Assembly: GCA_024401365.1 (NCBI GenBank)
Contig: JAKSLE010000001.1
Coordinates: 124,001-188,000 of the forward strand
Direction: 5' to 3'
Origin: Bacteroidales bacterium
Lineage (GTDB): Bacteria > Bacteroidota > Bacteroidia > Bacteroidales > Marinilabiliaceae
DNA length: 64,000 nucleotides
The notes beneath the pieces are model-generated. The model searched no databases and was not told where the DNA came from. It was given only the letters and a program-made list of their open reading frames with translations. Of this stretch, positions 14,101 through 29,100 are shown piece after piece. The position numbers and the translations under genes were made by a program. Position 1 is the stretch's first letter; the number at the start of each line of letters is the position of its first letter.

Positions 14101-17100
14101 TCCACTGAACCAACTCACCCTTTTCAGAATTAGGTTCTACAGCAGAACCATCCTCCTTATGATCACCTGCTGCAGTGCCGATCCAAGAATACATGACAGC
14201 TGTCTTGTATGATGCGGTACCCTCACCAGTAAGGACGATCTGGTAGTAGCGATAGTTAGCATTCTGGTTCAATAGTGCAACAGTATTTGCACCATCAAGT
14301 GTATTATTGCTTCCATCGCCATGCTTTTTGCAAGTAGCCTCGCGTTCCACACCACCTGTGATGTAGAAGTCAACCTCTGCCTTACCAGAGACGCTATTCA
14401 TCTGGAAGCGATTGAGATTAATATCCAGAGCACCAGGCTGGAGGACATCCACCTCGACAAATCCGCCATCAGTTGGGTATGTACAACCCATAGCATCTGT
14501 AACGCGGAGACGATAGAGGCCACGCTCGGCGCGCAAACCTGTGAACAGATAGTAACCATTGTAAGAGATATGTGTAGTATTATCCTTACCATCGATGAAG
14601 TAAATCTCGTATGGAGCGGTACCACCAGTTACATTTACGGTAATCTTACCTGTTGATGTATTTACGCACGAGGTAATATTTGTAGGAGTAGCTGTCAACC
14701 TCAGAGGCTCCTTAGCCTGAGTAATCTCGAGTGGGCCGAACCACTTATCGCAACTACCAGCCTCGACATGCAACCAGTACAAGCCTGCCAACTGACCTCC
14801 GATAGAACTCTTAGTAGATAGAATATCGGATTCATCGGCAACATTCCTACCAGAAACTACTTTGTTCTTGTACCAAGCGTAACTTACAGTTTCGTTACCC
14901 TCGACAAGGACAACCTCGATACCACCATCCTGAGATCCTGCCTCATGAGTTACGATAGGATTACCACTACCATCTGTCAGCACATTACCCTCTCTATCTT
15001 TCTCGGTATAATCACCACCCCAACAACTTACCGGAGTGTAGTTGATATGATCAATCTCGATCTCTACAGGGATTGTGATCTCCTTAGACAACTTACAACC
15101 ATTTGCATCCGTCATAGTAACGCGGTAAAGACCACCCTTCTTGAGGTTATATGCATCACCAGGATGCAATGTCAATGGGGTTGCATTTGTAGCGTCATCG
15201 AGAGCATAAATTCTGAAAGTCTGTGGACCAGACTCTGTATCGATCTCGATCTCGCTGATATCTGACATAGCCTTAGTTACAGGAGAAGGACCACTCCATG
15301 TAAACCTATATGGCTCTACGCCGCCAAGTGGATTAGTACCATAATTAGGCTCTGCGCCCTTAGCTGTCTTTATCTTGATAGCTCGAGTATAGTTCTCGCA
15401 ATCGATAGCCTTGAGATTCTCGAGAGAGAAGTCGAGCTCGGTTGCAGGTTTAACGATGATACCACCATTAGTTGTAGCATCGACATAAGTATAGCTACAG
15501 CCCTCGTCATCAGTTACGGTCACGAAGTACTCACCAGGAGCAAGGTCCTTGATCATAGGAGTATTTTCGAGAGTTGCTTCAGAACCACTCCACTCATATT
15601 TATAATTTGCATAAGAAGGGGCTCCGTTGTTCAATACTGTAACGCTGATGCTACCATCATTTGCACCATAGCACTGTTCGTTATCGACATGAGGGAGAAT
15701 AGTAATATTCTTTTCATATCTCAAACGGATATTGACCTTAGTCTGAGCTACAAGTACATTATTCTTCAGGTCATTTACAACTACAGTGTAGAAGCCTGCC
15801 TTGAGATTTGTACCTGCTACGTCGGTTAGATACATCTTCTGAGCTGCGAGATAAGCAGGATAAGATGGATCTGTAGTCTGAATTTCTCTCAAAGACTTAT
15901 ATGATGTATTGCTTGCATCTGTAAAGTCAGGCACTGGGTAATTAGTAGCGTCATAGAACCATGTATAAGTCAACTCGTCACCTGTTGCACCCTGTACGTT
16001 AAGGTTGATATAACCATTAGCCAACGATTCGCAAGAAGGTTCACCCTTTTCTACATCTACGCTAATCTGGCTTACAGTAATAGACTCAGTTGCAGTACAG
16101 CTAGTTGGCAACGAATTGATATCAAGGACGTCGATCTGATATATACCAGCTTTCAATCCACTAATCTTGATAGTCTTACCATCGAGAGATACTTTATCAA
16201 CAGCTTGTGACATTTCTGCTTGACGACCTGCACCAGTAGAGTAAGATACATCGAAGAGCTTAGCATAATTAGACGATGTAACATTTACACGATACTTATT
16301 ATATCCTGTAGAATTAGCCAAACCGCCTACCAGTTCGAATGTAATATATCCCTTATCGCCATCAGCTATGCTAATCTCGACACCTGAAGTACGAGATTCA
16401 ATTTGCAATGCCTCTGGACGCTTAACATAGATAGTCTGGATATTCTCATCAGCTGAACCACCATCCAACTTAGCTAAACATCCGCTAGCGTCAGCGACCT
16501 GAATCTGGTAGATATTACCATTACCTGCGGAACTACCACGAAGTTCAGTAATAGTATAATCACCTGAGGTAGTATTGAAATCTATTGCTTCATTACCATT
16601 ACCATACAACTTAATAGTGTATGGAGCATTACCGCCGTTGACATGGACATTAATCTTACCGCTTGGCTCATCAGAGCAGCCCACCTCATCGATAGGGCTA
16701 GCCTTGAAGAGCATTGGCTTAGGCTGAGCCACATAGAATCCATCGGCCTCATTTTCGCCGAATGTCTTAACGCACTCCCTATTAGTGGCTTCATCCATAC
16801 GATAGATCTTGACCATATATCGACCCTCTGAGATACCCTCGAGGGAGTTGGACGTAGCAGTAGAATTAGCAGTCAGTGCGATTGGATCAGAAGGCCACGA
16901 TTTATCTGCATTCTGCTTATACCACTCATAGCGAGGGTTAACTACGCCTGTAACATCGACAGTAATGAAACCATCAGAACCGCCATAGCAAGTTACGTTC
17001 CCGATTGTAGGTGGGATCTTGATAAGATCGATATCATCAGGAACAATAAAGTTTTGGCTAGCAGCACAACCATTAGCATCAGTTACAGTCATCACATAAG

Positions 17101-20100
17101 TACCACTCTGATCGAATGCAGTATTCTTTAAGTCATCAGGAGCATTTATGTGGAGATTTGTAGGACCTGTAATATCGTAACGATAATAGTCGCCTACGCT
17201 AGCATTATTGAATGGCTTACCACCCTTAACGAACTCTCCAGACGAAAGCTTTATGAATTCGAACTTTCGGGTATTAGTCTCACAATCGACAGAACCATCG
17301 ACTACACCGATTTCGAATTCTATCTTACTAGCGCTCTTAACCTCGATAGCACTAGTAACATATACGCCAGGATTATTAGAATCCTCCTCCATATAAGTTG
17401 CAGTACAACCATCTTCATCGACAACCTGCAAAGAGTAGAAACCTGGAGCGAGGTGACTAATATTTGGACTATTAGAAACGAATCCAGCAGGGCCACTCCA
17501 GAAATAAGACAATGGCTTGTCGGCCATTTCGCCATCTACCACTACAGATATAGCACCATTATTCTCGCCATAACACAATTCTGGAGTTACGACGCGATTA
17601 ACAGTGTATACTCTATCGTACTTAATATCGAACACTCTTTCGAGGTAATTGATTTTGTGGTTATTGTCGGAGTCGACACCAGTTTCATCAAGGGCTCCGT
17701 CAACAACGATTACCTTATATTTTCCCTCATCGAGGTTGAGCAAAGTATTTGATATCTCGCCATCTATGGATTCGTAGTTATTTGAAACGACATTCAGTTT
17801 ATACCACTTGTAAGAAATCTTATTGTTGGCGCCATCGACATTAATCATGATAGAACCATTGTTGATACCCAAACAATCAGGATTCTTAACGCTTTCGGAA
17901 ACAATTTGAAGTTTATTCAACTTGAATCCTACAGAAGCCTCGCATGTAGAAACATTAGCGTTCAAGTCTCTAACAAATATGGTATAAGTACCAGGTGCAA
18001 GGCCTTTGAATGTTGCATCGAAGTGGTCTTGGTCGGCAGGAGTTGTATCATCAACCCATGTTGCGATTGAATTACCGCTATCGCCTGTATATGTTGCTGG
18101 CGATGTCAAGTACATAGATCGAGAGTTAAATCCGACAACGTCATCACTAGAAAGGATAACCTCAAATTTAACAGAGCTATTACGATCGATTACGCCATCA
18201 GCGATTGTGAAGTGGACTTCACCTGTACCGGTCTCAGCATCATCCATTACATAGGTACCCAAATTGAGGGTTGTAGCTCTGTATGCCTTAATCTCCTGCT
18301 TAATGATACCGTTAGAGAGTTTAGTATCATTTGCATCATCAGGGATAATACAACCATTAGCATCGTTAACCTTTATCAAGCGCTCGCCTACTGCTACATT
18401 TTCGAAGCGGTAGTAACCTGTTGTTGTTACAGGTTCTGCGCCATCGAGAGAAATAGTATAAGGTTTTGTACCTCCGATAATCTGGAGAGTAATGATACCT
18501 GTTTTATCGCTCTCGTCGCAGCTCATCACATCCTGATGAGAAATTGTGTAAGAGAGAGCGACAGGCTCATTAACAGAGATTACCTTCTTAACAGTACAGT
18601 TGCTGACATTATCGGTAACAGTCAATCTATACTTACCACCATGCAAACCACCACTTACGGGATCACCAAGATTTGGTTTATTCGCCTCGAGGGATGCATT
18701 AGTAATAGGGATCCAAACTTCGCTACCAGGAGCAGACTCCTCCTCCCACTTATATTCGAGGCTACCGCTACCACCAGACACAGTAGTAGTAATACGTCCG
18801 TTATTAGCATCCTTACAAGTAACATCTGTAACAACGATGTTATCTATAAGTATTTCATCGTACTGAGATATTACGACTTCGGTAGAAACCTGACAATCGT
18901 TGTAATCGACAACAGTTACAATATATGGTCCTGCTGGCAACTCAAGATTATCACCATCACCAAATGTATAAGATGCAGGAGCATCTGTAAGTTTCTTAGC
19001 ACTTGGGGACAAAGAGATAGACTTATACTTGTCGTTTACATAGTAACCTCCATCTATTTCTACCTTAATCTGGCCATCGGTTGCGCCGAAACAAATCTTG
19101 TCGTTAGAGACAGCGGTTACAGAGAGAGACTTAACGACACCATTCTCATAACCTATCAGACGAGTCTGTTCCCAGATACCGCCATCACGATCCTCGATTC
19201 TGATACGATACTCACCTACACCATATCCATCTAGGACGAGCAATGAGTTGCCAGTAAAGTCATCAGCCTTTAGGATATCATCCACGTACACCTTGAATGG
19301 GCGCTTACCGTTGGATATCATGATATTCAACTTTCCAGAGTTGTCACCGAAACACTTTACATTCTCTGGAGTAACGTTTACAGCCAAAGCGCCATTAGAG
19401 CCGATAGAGATAGGTACAGCATCAGACTTACAACCATTAGCATCTACGACTTGGACATAATAAGTTCCGACGGCAAGACCAGTTCTCAGATAGAGATCCT
19501 GGTTCGTAACATCAGACTCCACGTCGCCATTAACATCAAGAGAAGTATTCCAATAGAGTTTATAAGGTTTTGTTCCGCCAGTAATTTCATCGATACTAAT
19601 CTTACCGTTATTCTCACCCTCTACAGACACGTCGTATGCTGTAAAGTCGATAGTCAACTTCTCAGGCTGTGCGATAGCGACAGGTATACTCTGCTCGCAC
19701 TTCTTATTGTCGTCAGAAATAGTCAAGATATAGTTGCCTGACTTAAGACCAGATATCACGCCACTGGCAGGAATATCGATATCTGTATCCTGAACGCCCT
19801 TTATACGGTATTGGTACGAACTACCTGTAGCCAAAGTACCACCAGCAACTTCAACTTTGATAGAGCCATTGCTTTCGCCGTAGCATGTAGCGTCACTTAC
19901 CACTGTTGTTACCTCCATAGGGTTTTCTGGGCCCTTGATAACGAATTCCATATCAGCGGTACAGCCGTAAGTCTTATCAGTTACGACTACGCGGTATGTA
20001 CCAGCAGAGAGGCTTGTCTGGTTGCTAACAGAAGTACCCTTATCGAGGCCCTCACCTGTACCACTCCATGCATAATTGTATATGCCAGAACCACCCTGTA

Positions 20101-23100
20101 CAGCCATACTGATTGTACCAGTCTGAGCGCCGTAGCACTCAACATCAGCTGAGGTACCTGCGACTGAGAATGGACGGTTATCAGCGATTGTTATCTCCTC
20201 CCAACCAGTTGCAGATGGGTAGAAGCAATACTCGTCAGCAGTATTAGCGTCGCCATCGATATTTCTTGGGTGGATATCGACAACTCTTACATAGTATGTA
20301 CCTGCGGCGAGGTTGTTACGTGCATTTAGGGCTGTAAAGTTTTCAGGAGTTGTGATATCTCCGTGAAGATCCTTCCATACGAAACGGTAATCACCCGAAC
20401 CACCAGACATTGTGATAGTCACGCTACCAGTATTACGACCCAAACAAGTTGAGTTGGTAGATGAATAAGCCATTGACATTGGCTGAACGAATGTTACAGT
20501 TCGTGTTTCTGGGCAGTTCTTAGCGCCACTAGCAGAAACTACGGTAGCAGTAGCGGAGTAGCTACCACTTACAAGACCTGTCTGAGTTAAAGCATTTGTA
20601 GTATTTGTAAGAGTACCTGACCAAGCGATCTCGATAGTAATATCGCTAAGTACGCTATTCTTATAGTATTTAACATTGAGGAATCTCTTCGTTGCATCCC
20701 ATGTAGCTATTTCCCCATCAGTGTTAGCTACAGTAAGAGTAGATGCACGACGAAGATCGACGTCATCGAATACAATCTTCAATGCGCCCTCTTTACCGAT
20801 GTTATTTACATCCTTAGTCTTCTGGAGAGAGAATGCTATTGACACTGGCTCTACAACTACGACAGAAGTCTCGTTGAGAGCGCCATCAGTATCAGTTACC
20901 ACTACCTTATAGCTACCTGCGGAAGCATTCTTCAACTGGCTCTCTGTGCGGCCAGCTAGGAGAACCAAGTTATCGCTAGCATCAGCCTTATACCACTGGT
21001 ACCTATAGTTACCATTACCGCCAGTAGCCTGAGCTGTGATAGTAGCGTCGGACTGACCGTTACAAGATACCTCTGTAGCAGAAGCGGTAACACTCAAGCC
21101 CTGATATGGATTAACCACAATATCTACCAATTCAGCCTCACAATCGCCATCCTTTACTACTACCTTATAGGTACCAGCCTGAAGGTTGTCGTAAATTGGC
21201 TCGCGAGTTGTAGCTGAAGGAGTAGCAGGATATGTAGCACCATCTTTCTTGTACCATTCGTAGGTATAAGAACCTATGCCGTTACCGCCAGCGGCCTTAG
21301 CTACTATTTCGGCATTAGATGCGTGACCGATAGGCTCGATATGATCGAGAACGATAGTCAACTTATCGTTGTACTTAACTGTCTTTGAAACTACGTTCTT
21401 ACAACCACTAGCAGCCTGGAGTTCGAGAGTAAGGAGACCACCATTGAGGATTCCGCTTACTGAACCGACCTTCTTATAAGTAGACAAAGTACCTGTGCCA
21501 TCAGTTGGAGTAGTAGCAGCAGTGTATACGAAGCCGTTATTATTATTGTATGCGTCACCGCTCCAGTTGAATGTATAGGTACTATACTTAGGGTCGCTAA
21601 CCAACTCTGAGAGTACATATACATCGACGGTACGGTTATCGACATCACAAGCATCTTCAACCTGCAGTACGAAATCGACGTAAGGGTCCTCCTCCAGTTT
21701 CACTGTTTCTGACTCAGCATAGCAGCCATCCTTATCGGTGCCCTCGTAGATACGTACCTTATATATACCTGCTGAGAAACCAGTGAAGGTAGCACCGTTG
21801 CGTCGCCACTCAGTAGCTGCCACCTCGTTGAAGATATAGTTTGCTAAATTAGTCTCTTCTGGGTTAGTAACCTTATACCAAGTATAGTTAGCGCCGCCTG
21901 TCAAGCCAGTTGTTACAGCGTTAACCTCGATTTGGCCATCTGTACTACCGTTACATGTAGCATCCTTATGGGAAGCTATGCTTATAGAGAGTGCCTTTTG
22001 GTAAGATAGAGTAATCTCCTTAAGAGTATAAGTACCCTTATTGATATCCTCGTCATCTGAGACTACGATGCTATATTTACCAGGTTTGAGGTTTTGATAA
22101 CGAACCTTACCTGTAGACTTAATAATATTTTCATCCGCTACAGTAAGAGGACTGTTGCTAAGATCAGTAGCTGTCAGAGCGTAAGTAATCTTCTGGTTAT
22201 CTGTCTGACCAGTAACAGCCAGTTCGATAAGACCATCCTCATCGGTAGCGCACGATGGAGCCACGTGAGACTCCAGCACATTGAGGCCGAAATACATTGA
22301 AGCGCGACAAGAAGCGGCATCGCTCTCGGGGTTGGCATCAGTAACCTCGAGTTGGTATATACCTGCTGCGAGTGCTGTGAGGTTGATGATACCATCAGCT
22401 GCGATAGGATTGGTTGCATCACCAGTCTTGTATGTCTTAACGGTAGAAGTACCTGTAGTATTATTTACGAGACGTATTTCGTAGGCATAGCTATCGGTTG
22501 CTGTTGGTTTACCGCCAGTAACCTTGATAGATGCTGTACCTGTGGCAGAGCCTTGGAGCAAAGCGAACTCTACAAGGTTGACCTCGATAGGAGGAGTCTG
22601 GAGGATAGTCTGTGTATAAGACTTCTCGCAACCATTCTTATCTGTAATAATGACAGCGTACTCACCAGCTGCGAGATTATCGAACTCGACGAGATTATTC
22701 TCCCTTACATTTGTTATCTGAGCTGCGACATTAGAAGAAGTAGCTGTACCCACCTTAACCACCACTTTATAAGGAGCGGTACCGCCAGAAGGACGAACCT
22801 TAATCTTACCATTGAGAGACATATCTGCACAACTTACGATATCCACGTGAGATATCTCGGCAGTGATCTTATGCTCTGGGAGGTAGATCTTCTTTGTCTC
22901 TGAGCAAGGGTATTTAACATTATTATTTGTGACAGTCACCATATACCAACCAGCAGGACCGGTTACTATATAAGGTGTTGTTGTATGGCTACTTGCGTTA
23001 GCAGGGAGTGCTGCGAATGCGGCATCAGCTGGTTCTGTATCCTCAGTACCTGCGGCGTACTGCCAAGAGTACTTATAGCCGTACTCCGAATAAGTTGGCT

Positions 23101-26100
23101 TAGCGTCTACTGTGATAGAACCATTGTTATCGCCCTCACACTCTACCAAGGTAATATTCTTGGTATTGATATAGATATCGGATGGGAGGAAGATAGACTT
23201 AGTTGTTGAGCACAACGAGTTGACCTTATCGGTAACAGTCAATCTATATGTACCACCGTTAGGAATCTTCTCCAAAGAGAGGTTATTGACTGGTACACCT
23301 TGAGGGATAGAGTCACCGCTCCATGTGAAATAGTAATTAGCCTCATTACCTGCGTAGGTAAAGTTCTTAATTTCGAGTTTACGATCTGGGGCAGAGCAGT
23401 AATCTGTGATATCGAATTCGAAATCGATAGGCTTGATACCCTCTACTGGGATTGTCTTTGTGTATGTACATCCTGTTATTGGGTGATATACTGACAATGT
23501 ATATTCAACCTCCATAGGATCGCCATTAGCATCGAGAGCTGTTGGCAATACGACATCCTTCAAGTAATACTGGTTTGTCTTACCTGATGAGCGATCGATA
23601 GATGTTGTCTGATGGAAGCCATTGTAACCATCGTATGTAAATGTAAGTTCTTGAACCTCTGTATCAGTAAATCCGTTGATACTTACCAACACGTGAACAA
23701 GATTACCGTCGCCTGCGCACTTTTCGACAGTTGGCTTAACATCATCGAAAGTCACTACTCTCTGATACTCGAGCACTGCTGATGCTGGCAACTCGCAGAC
23801 GTCAGTAGAAGCCAAAGAAACAGTACGAGCAGCATCCTTAACTCTTACCTGATATGTACCAGGAGTAAGGTTATCGATTTTACTTGATGTATTATTAGGT
23901 CCAGTATATGGGGTCCATACATCATCAGAAGTATCGACAGTACCCTTATCGTCGAGCACATCCCAAGCGTATGTCAAAGTACCGATAGCGTTCTCGGTCT
24001 TTACCTCGAGAGAGCCCTTGATACCATCTGGGCAGTCAGGCTGAACAATATTCAAGTCGACCTTCAGCTGAGTAAGAACGATAGGACCGTATGTAATATG
24101 ACAAGTATTAGCATCGGTAGCACCAGCCTCTATAGAGTTGTAGTCGTACACCTCGAGCATATAGCTACCCTCGGACAACTTATCTATAGAAATCTGAGAC
24201 TCCTTAGATGTAGCATCCTGAGTATCTACTACGCCCTGGCGATGAGCATCCTTAGCGCCATCCTTATATAAGTACCAATGGTAGTTGACCTTATCAGCCT
24301 TTACAGCGCCACCTGTAAGAGTAGCGAGAATTTCGCCCTCACCCTCGGCGCAAAGCATGTGCTTAGCCTCGCCCACCTTGACCATGTTGCTGACATCCTT
24401 GATTTCGATGTCGGTAATAGTCTGAGAAACGCCATTAGCATCCTTAACTGTAACTGTATACTTACCTGCGGCGAGGTTAGGTATAATATAGGTAGCGTTC
24501 TGACCTGTAGGAGCGTCAGGGGTAATAGGATTTTCGTTCATCTTAGTGCTACCCAACCACACATCGTAGTTAGGTTCACCATGGATAGTCAATGTGATAG
24601 CACCATTTTCCTCGCCTGCGCAAGGGTTGTAAGTTGGGGTTGCATCCACCTGGAGGGAATTACCCATCACCTTAAACTCCTTATCCAACCAACACGCCTT
24701 ACCATCGACTACATGGATCCAGAACCAAGAGAACTTCTCGCCCTGAACATGCAAGCCAGTTATTGGATTGTCATTTGGGGTACCCAACTGAGTAGTACCA
24801 ATATTAGCAGTTTCTGACTCAGGATCATTATTTTCGAACCATGTCCAAGTATACTTATTACCAGAAGCGTCCAAGTTGGAGTTACCACCCTCCATTGGGT
24901 AGAGTTCGATGGCACCTACGTGCTGGCCATTATCTGGAGTAATATCCTTAGCCAAAACGATAAGATCCTTAGGCTGAGTAATTTCTACGATAGCTGTGGT
25001 AGCCTTACAAGAAGCCTGATCAGAGCCAGGGTATACATATATTACATATCTACCTGGGTCACCGCTTTGCAAGGTAAACTCAGCAGTTGTTGAACCATCT
25101 GCACCTACAGTCTTAGTTGCAGACTGCTTGAGAGTTTCAACTGTAGTTGTCACCTCATGAGAGATAGGGTCGCCGTTGGCATCAAGTTTTACTGTTACGC
25201 CATCAGCCTCATACTCGTAGACTATCTGAGACATGTCGGTCAGCTTAAAGAGCTTATAGACATGAGTAGTTGCGCCACCGTACAAAGCCTTAGCAGAAAT
25301 TGTAGCTACAGACTTTTTGTTTGTACTATTCTCGAAAGTATTATCGGCACAGAGGTAATCCACAGTAGCGGTTATCTCTGCTGAGATTGATGGTTCGACT
25401 TTGACCGCTTTACTACCAGAACACTCATAAGTAATAGGGTTACCATCGGCGGTAAGAGTACCGTCGTTGATCCATGTTACACGATAGTGGACGTAGTATG
25501 TAGTAGCAGTTGTGACAGCGCTTAGATCGATACCGAAGAGATGGTCGACGCCTGGGGCAACCTCAGCCCAATCGGTAACCATTGAAGCAGTAGCTTTATC
25601 GGCGCCATCCCATACAGACATCTCAAATTTAGAGACATGCATGTGACCATTATCTTTAGCATCTGTCAATGCCCAGCTACCGTTGACGTTAGCACGGATA
25701 GTAGCGTTACAAGCATCGAATACAGGATAAGCGAGGTTGATTATACCAGGCTCATATATAGTACGGTACTCAAATGTCTCACAACCATCAGTTGCCTTAT
25801 CGCTTGCATATAATCTATATGTATCAGCGGGCAACTTATCGAATTTGTATGTGTTGCTATATGTGCTATAGGTAGCAAGTGCACCTGTAAGGTTAGCTCC
25901 ATCCTTATCGGTTAATCTATAGAAATAGTTAGATAATGTACCGAAGTCGGTAACATTACCACCCTTCATAGCTGTAACCTCAAGTACACCATCAGAAGAG
26001 CCATTACATGAGATATCTGTGACAGCTATTCGCTCGATAGAGATAGCGTCGGTTGGCTCGGTGACAGTGAAATCAGTCAAGTAGAGACAACCCTTATAGT

Positions 26101-29100
26101 TGCCAGGGTTCTTACCATATCTTACATATATAGTATAGTCGCCGGCAAGCAAGCCATCGACATTGAGAGTCTTGACAATCAGCTTCTGACCATCCTGAGC
26201 AACATCGTTGGCATCATCAGTCGATTTGTATGTCAAGTCTACCTCGTTATCCTCAGCAAGTTTGTACTTCTTAGCTGTTGTAGACAAAGTAGACAATTGT
26301 ACCCAACCTGTAGCGTCCTCATTAACTACAGAGGCAGACTTCTTTACGATGATAAAGTGGAAATCTGGATCGAAAGCCAAGTACTGAGGATTATCGGTAG
26401 CAGCAGAAGCAACCTTAGAAGCGAGACCTGTGATTTTGATAGCTACCTTACCATCGGACTCACCCTTACAAGTTACAGGAGTCTCTGTATAAGAGAATGT
26501 GATATCAGGGAGAGGAGTGATAGTAAACTCTACTGTTTTGTAACATGCGTCGTTATCGCCAGAGACGATACGAACAGAGTATATACCAGGCTCTAGACCG
26601 CTGACGGTAGTACCCGTAGCATCAAGTTTCTCACCAGTCTTCTTAGACCATATTACGGTATATGAAGCAGGAGCAGCACCTGTAAATTCTACAGCTGCAG
26701 AGCCCATAGTATTAGAAGCGCCCTGAGTATCACATACATACTCTTCGGTAACCTTTACTATAAAGTCGATAGGCTGTATTTCCTTTACTTTATATGGAGC
26801 GCTCTTAAAGTAGCAACCAGTAGCATTATCCGTGATACGTACTATATAGTTGCCTGCACCTACGCCAGAATATACTATCTTATCGGTACCCTGACCTGTT
26901 GTTGCGGTAGTGGCAGTAGATATGTTTGTAGCACCTGTAGCCACAGAGTACCACTGATAAGAATAATCTGAAGTAAAGTTAGGATTTACTACCTCTACAC
27001 CATCCTTGTAAATCTTCGTAATTTCGAGTCGTCCATTGTCCTGACCAGTACAAGCATCATCTACGGCGACATCTACGGAATAGTCTGGCTGAGTCAATGG
27101 CCAGATTTTCATGATATCTGTAGTACAGTCGACAATGCCCTTAGTACCTGTTGCCTTTGCATCAGTCAGCCCTCCACTTCTACTATAAAGTTCATTACCA
27201 TCCTTATCAAGAACATAAACATACTTCTTATCCTTATCTACATAATATGTAACTGGCAAAGAAGATTTGATTACCCAACCATCGTTAGGATTTGCTGTTT
27301 GTTGTATCTTATGAGTTGCATTGTCATCAACAGTATAATTGATTGCTGCGTCGGTTGTAGCTGCACCTGTATTGAGTTTAAGATCGTAAGCAATAGCTCC
27401 GTCGGTTGCGTGAGCAATCTTGAATGTGTAGTAACCGTACTTACCCTGATCGAGATTCTGCTTAGGGAACTTAAGTTCTGGTGTAAGCAAGTCATAACCT
27501 GCAGCTGGGTTATTTACCCAGTTAACCTGGAGCGCTCCGGTGGCATCAGGGTAGAGAGAGCAATACATAATAGTCTTATTCTCAAGCACTTCGTGCTTAG
27601 GAGCTACATAGTACTGCTTCATTACCGACTGAGAACATCCACCGTAATCATCAGTTGACTTGAATATATAGTTGATACTATACACACCTGGAGACAAACG
27701 TTCTGGGTTGAAGTAGAATGTACCAAGTTCGTCATTAAGAGAACCATCAGTAGGAATATTTGTCACTACTGTATTCGCTGGATACAAGACAGTTACTCCG
27801 TCGGCTGCCAAGATATCATTCTCTGGGATGAACTCGAGTCCGAAGTTTTTACCCGTTGAAGAATTTTGTAGAACCACCTCGAACCAACCGGCACCAGGGA
27901 CGGTCTGAGTAGAAGTCAAGTCAGGATGACTAGTCTCCAATTTATAGCTACCTGGAGCTGCGGTACAGAAAGCGCGAGGCTCCTCGGTTGCACCAGAAAT
28001 ATCCTTCACGTTGAACTGGACATTTGCGAAGTCGTTGAGGTAGAAGCGCTTAGTAACTCGGTACGAACACTCACCCGCCTGGTAATCGAAGTTGACACTA
28101 AGGTATGCACGGTCGACGCTCTTAATAGACTTAACATATTCTTTAAGATCGAGAAGAGCTCCGACACCATCAGCCAAGTTATATGTTATCACATTACCAT
28201 CACTCAATGTCATATTACCATCACCATCCTCGTCCCAGATGAGGAGGCCATCGTAACCCGTCTCACCCAAAGAGAACTTACCATGAGTAATAGCGTTACC
28301 CTTAGCATGGAAGAGGACATAGTCGTTTTTCAAGAATGTTGTATATCCGTCGGCATTCAGCTCCTCCTTAGTTGTACATATTTCCTCGTTGAGGTCGATG
28401 GTTACAGAAGAACCATCCTCAATATGTATACGACGAGCGAATGGGAAACCACATCCGACATAGTACAATACTCGATAGTCGCCTGGTTGCAGAGACGAAG
28501 TATAGATTGCGTAATCAGATATGTACCATCCATCTGCGACAGGGAAGTTGGTACTATTGATTTTGATCAATCCGTCCTGACCATCCACTGGTGTAGTTGG
28601 TATATCACGCTCCGAGCCATCAGGGTTAAGAAGTTTCTGGATATAGAATTCGCCTGGCACTTCGCCATCTATCAAAGTCTGAGGATTGAAGTACAACTTA
28701 TTAGACTTATCGAAGACGTCGAGGTAGTTTGTACTCCAACAGAGAGTGAGGGCAGGAGTAACATTTGAGATCAACTTACCATCGGCATTATACCATGTAT
28801 GATCTGGGTCATCGTTAGGATCACGTGGATCACTTGAAGATGTTGGGAACTTACCTTCGGCCATTGTTGAATTGTCCCAAGAGTCTTCACCATAGATGAT
28901 AGAGAATGGGTCGGCGTTATTTGTGAGGAACACCTCCCAAGATTTTGTCATGGTACAACGATCCTTCTCAGCGACGAAAGTCCACTCGAAGAGGTAGTGA
29001 CCTTCGGTGTTAGCTTCGTAAGTCCATACGAACGAAGGTTGTCTAACTCCATCGTCAGTCCAGTCCCAACCGATCTGGTCGGTAAGATTCTTCGACGTGT

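Larger units (their letters stand above)
6545..27100 (-). repeat. Array of about 70 SprB repeats
   Basis: Hand translation gives about 70 units of 80-120 residues. A typical unit, at ~8460-8690, contains ITCYGDADGSITAMVTGG, then APYAYSWSNN, then GTYTLTVTDANGCQ. This matches the SprB repeat family (Pfam SprB). Most units carry two cysteines, one in the CxG motif and one in the closing GC, which could pair. Units differ at the DNA level, so the array is old rather than freshly duplicated. The count is manual and could be off by a few. Confidence 0.85.

Noticed and set aside
1-27100. Regular spacing of short similar DNA words, as in a CRISPR or satellite array
   Set aside because: The period is 200-300 bases, the copies differ at DNA level, and the repeat is protein-coding in one frame.
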